A DNA stretch of 64,000 nucleotides from an uncultured Bacteroides sp. GTDB taxonomy: Bacteria > Bacteroidota > Bacteroidia > Bacteroidales > Bacteroidaceae. Below the pieces are notes generated by a model, which was not told the DNA's origin, made no database searches, and saw only the letters and a program-made list of their open reading frames with translations. Shown piece by piece: positions 62,355 through 64,000 of the stretch (position 1 is its first letter; each line of letters starts with the position of its first letter). The stretch spans positions 62,001-126,000 of the forward strand of contig CASELH010000006.1 in NCBI GenBank assembly GCA_949288715.1, in the 5' to 3' direction. The position numbers were made by a program, and so were the translations under genes.

Positions 62355-63241
62355 AAAAGACAGCCCTATTCTCCGCATTCATCATAATTGTGCTGGCCTC
62401 CTGCCAGAACACTGAAAAGTATGATGCCACAGGCATCTTCGAAGCAAACGCCGTCACCATATCTTCTGAAATCGGTGGAAAACTGGTCATGTTCAATGTC
62501 GACGAGGGAGACAGCCTCATTGTCGGGCAGCAGGTGGGGCTGATAGATACCACATTGCTCGCATTGCAGCAGAAACAGTTGCACAGCCAGCAGCTCTCCA
62601 CCGAGAAATCCTCGCCCGACATCGCGGCACAGGCTGCGGCACTGCGCTCGCAGATAGCCCACCAGCAGAACGAGTGCGCCCGCATAGCCCGCCTGCTTGC
62701 CAACGGAGCAGCCACTCAGAAGCAAAGCGACGATGCCCATGCGCAGTTGAGAACCCTGCGCGGACAGTTGGAAAGCCTGCTCTCCACCCTCGACAAGAAC
62801 CGCAGCTCCATCACCGAAAGCGCTCTTGCCCTGCAATATCAGAAAGAGCAGATAGAAGAACAGATACGCAAGAGCCACATCGCCGCCCCCATCACCGGCA
62901 CCGTCCTGCAGAAGTACGCCGAACAAGGCGAATATGCCACCCCCGGAAGGCCTCTCTTCAAGATGGCGAACCTCGACGACATCTACCTGCGCAGCTACTT
63001 CACCGCCTCGCAGCTGGCGCATATCCGCATCGGGCAGAAAGTGACCGTCATAGCCGACTTTGGCGGAGATGAGCAATACGAATATCCGGGCCTCATCACC
63101 TGGATAGCGCAGGAAAGCGAGTTCACGCCCAAGTCCATACAGACGCAAGACACCAGGGCAAACCTTGTCTATGCGGTGAAAATCGCCGTTGAAAATGACG
63201 GCAGACTGAAGCTCGGACAGTATGGAGAGGTGCGCTTATGA
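62351..63241 (+). CDS. HlyD/YbhG-type adaptor lipoprotein
   Basis: A 296-residue membrane-fusion protein. The signal MKKTALFSAFIIIVLASC places a lipidation cysteine at about residue 18, so it is probably anchored by lipid rather than a helix. A lipoyl half-motif (ATGIFEANAVTISSEIGGKL, near 27-46) is followed by a coiled coil (about 70-165), the second lipoyl half (SHIAAPITGTVLQKYAEQGE), and a beta-barrel with RSYFTASQLAHIRIGQKVTV. It overlaps both neighbours by ATGA, so TolC, adaptor and ATPase are made together. Confidence 0.93.
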   Translation: MKKTALFSAFIIIVLASCQNTEKYDATGIFEANAVTISSEIGGKLVMFNVDEGDSLIVGQQVGLIDTTLLALQQKQLHSQQLSTEKSSPDIAAQAAALRSQIAHQQNECARIARLLANGAATQKQSDDAHAQLRTLRGQLESLLSTLDKNRSSITESALALQYQKEQIEEQIRKSHIAAPITGTVLQKYAEQGEYATPGRPLFKMANLDDIYLRSYFTASQLAHIRIGQKVTVIADFGGDEQYEYPGLITWIAQESEFTPKSIQTQDTRANLVYAVKIAVENDGRLKLGQYGEVRL

Positions 63242-64000
63242 AAGAGGTAATTGACATTCAAGGTGTGACGAAACGGTACGGAAAGCTCACCGCCCTGAAC
63301 CGCGTGACGTTCTCCGTGGCCGAAGGCTCTCTGTTCGGCCTCATTGGCCCGGACGGCGCGGGGAAGACTACGCTATACCAGATACTGACTACTCTGCTCA
63401 GCCCCGACGAAGGCTCGGCCACCGTAGCAGGTCTGGATGTGGTAAAGGATTATCGGAAACTGCGCACCAAGATAGGCTACATGCCGGAGCGCTTCTCCCT
63501 CTACCCCGACCTCACCGTCAGCGAGAACCTGCACTTCTTCGCCTCGCTGTTCGGAGTAAACGTAGAGGACAACTTCGACTTGATAGCCCCGATATTCGAG
63601 CAGTTGAAGAAGTTTCCCAACCGCAGGGCGGGAGCCTTGTCCGGCGGCATGAAGCAGAAGCTGGCCCTGAGTTGCGCGCTAATACACCGCCCGAAAGTCT
63701 TGCTCTTGGACGAGCCCACCACGGGCGTGGATGCCGTGTCGCGCAGCGAGTTCTGGGGCATGCTAGCCACGCTGAAAGAGAAAGGCATCACCATCCTGGT
63801 CTCCACCTCCTACATGGACGAGGCCGAGCGCTGCGAACGCATCGCCCTGATAAACAAGGGAAGGATTCTTGACGTGAACACGCCCGACAAACTGATTGAG
63901 GGCATGGACAAGAACCTTTACAACGCATCGGCTAAGGAGATGTATCCACTCCTCGAGGCGTTGCGCACCCTTCCGGGGGTAACGGATTGCTATACTTTCG
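63238..64000 (+). CDS. ABC transporter ATP-binding protein (YbhF-like), partial
   Basis: The first 254 residues of an ABC ATPase whose gene runs off the right edge. Walker A is GPDGAGKTT at residues 37-45, with Asp in place of the usual Asn, as in YbhF/RbbA-like proteins. The signature LSGGMKQK is near 134 and Walker B KVLLLDEPTTGVDAVSR near 155. Many YbhF-type proteins continue with a second ATPase domain, so a fused double ATPase and two ABC-2 permease genes may lie beyond the edge (inference). The start ATG overlaps the adaptor stop. Confidence 0.93.
   Translation, partial: MKEVIDIQGVTKRYGKLTALNRVTFSVAEGSLFGLIGPDGAGKTTLYQILTTLLSPDEGSATVAGLDVVKDYRKLRTKIGYMPERFSLYPDLTVSENLHFFASLFGVNVEDNFDLIAPIFEQLKKFPNRRAGALSGGMKQKLALSCALIHRPKVLLLDEPTTGVDAVSRSEFWGMLATLKEKGITILVSTSYMDEAERCERIALINKGRILDVNTPDKLIEGMDKNLYNASAKEMYPLLEALRTLPGVTDCYTF

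Overview
The window reads as a chromosomal segment of a gut-type Bacteroidales, most likely Bacteroides or a close relative with rather GC-rich coding DNA. The evidence is Bacteroides-style promoters (TTTG, about 19-20 bp, TAnnTTTG), lipoprotein and outer-membrane-barrel families typical of the phylum (DUF4476, DUF4783, DUF5686, OMP_b-brl_3-type barrels), an archaeal-type ProS, menaquinone synthesis and a secreted GH36 alpha-galactosidase. No phage, plasmid, CRISPR array, rRNA or tRNA was seen.

Layout. 0-6.3 kb: a receiver/ATP-grasp fusion protein, menA, and rfbA-rfbB for dTDP-sugar precursors. 6.4-13.5 kb: a phosphodiesterase, ppk1 and a PiT phosphate transporter with a PhoU-like tail (a phosphate/polyphosphate block), then gdhA. 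13.7-24.1 kb: a minus-strand MacB-type exporter array with one HlyD-like adaptor, one ATPase and six FtsX-type permeases that form three pairs of two alternating types; several of its spacers carry their own repeat array. 24.3-27.7 kb: a LysM glucosaminidase, a SmpA/DUF4476 lipoprotein, cytidine deaminase and a DUF3592 protein. 27.8-30.3 kb: AraC regulator, iron alcohol dehydrogenase (frameshifted here) and SMR exporter. 30.5-39.4 kb: proS, nudC, alpha-galactosidase, a four-gene ECF sigma operon, and nadC with a DUF4783 gene. 39.7-48.2 kb: DUF5686 barrel protein, fcl, a large M16 peptidase and a LytTR/LytS-type two-component pair. 48.5-55.7 kb: a TonB-receptor-like barrel, a TRIC channel, a WecB-like epimerase with altered active-site motifs, a D-2-hydroxyacid dehydrogenase and a 5'-nucleotidase. 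56.4-64 kb: a LolC/E-like permease with an aminotransferase, a fucose-isomerase-like protein, and a TetR-TolC-HlyD-ABC efflux operon cut by the window end.

The most unusual signals are non-coding. (i) Short tandem arrays with a 22-23 bp period, often palindromic, have a sequence private to each spacer (3.1, 17.8, 22.8 and 48.2 kb). (ii) Five interspersed elements (13.5, 26.0, 43.1, 52.7, 55.7 kb) belong to at least two internal types but share an AATTTAGC-type end in most copies. (iii) A 183-bp element has near-perfect terminal inverted repeats (56.0 kb). (iv) 11-bp phased TTCGTACC repeats lie upstream of two genes (11.7 and 39.5 kb). The best protein-level oddities are the receiver-receiver-PPDK_N fusion without the rest of PEP synthase, the six-permease exporter array, the sigma-linked protein that joins a cytoplasmic domain, one membrane helix and a barrel-like domain, and the WecB-like protein lacking two catalytic motifs.
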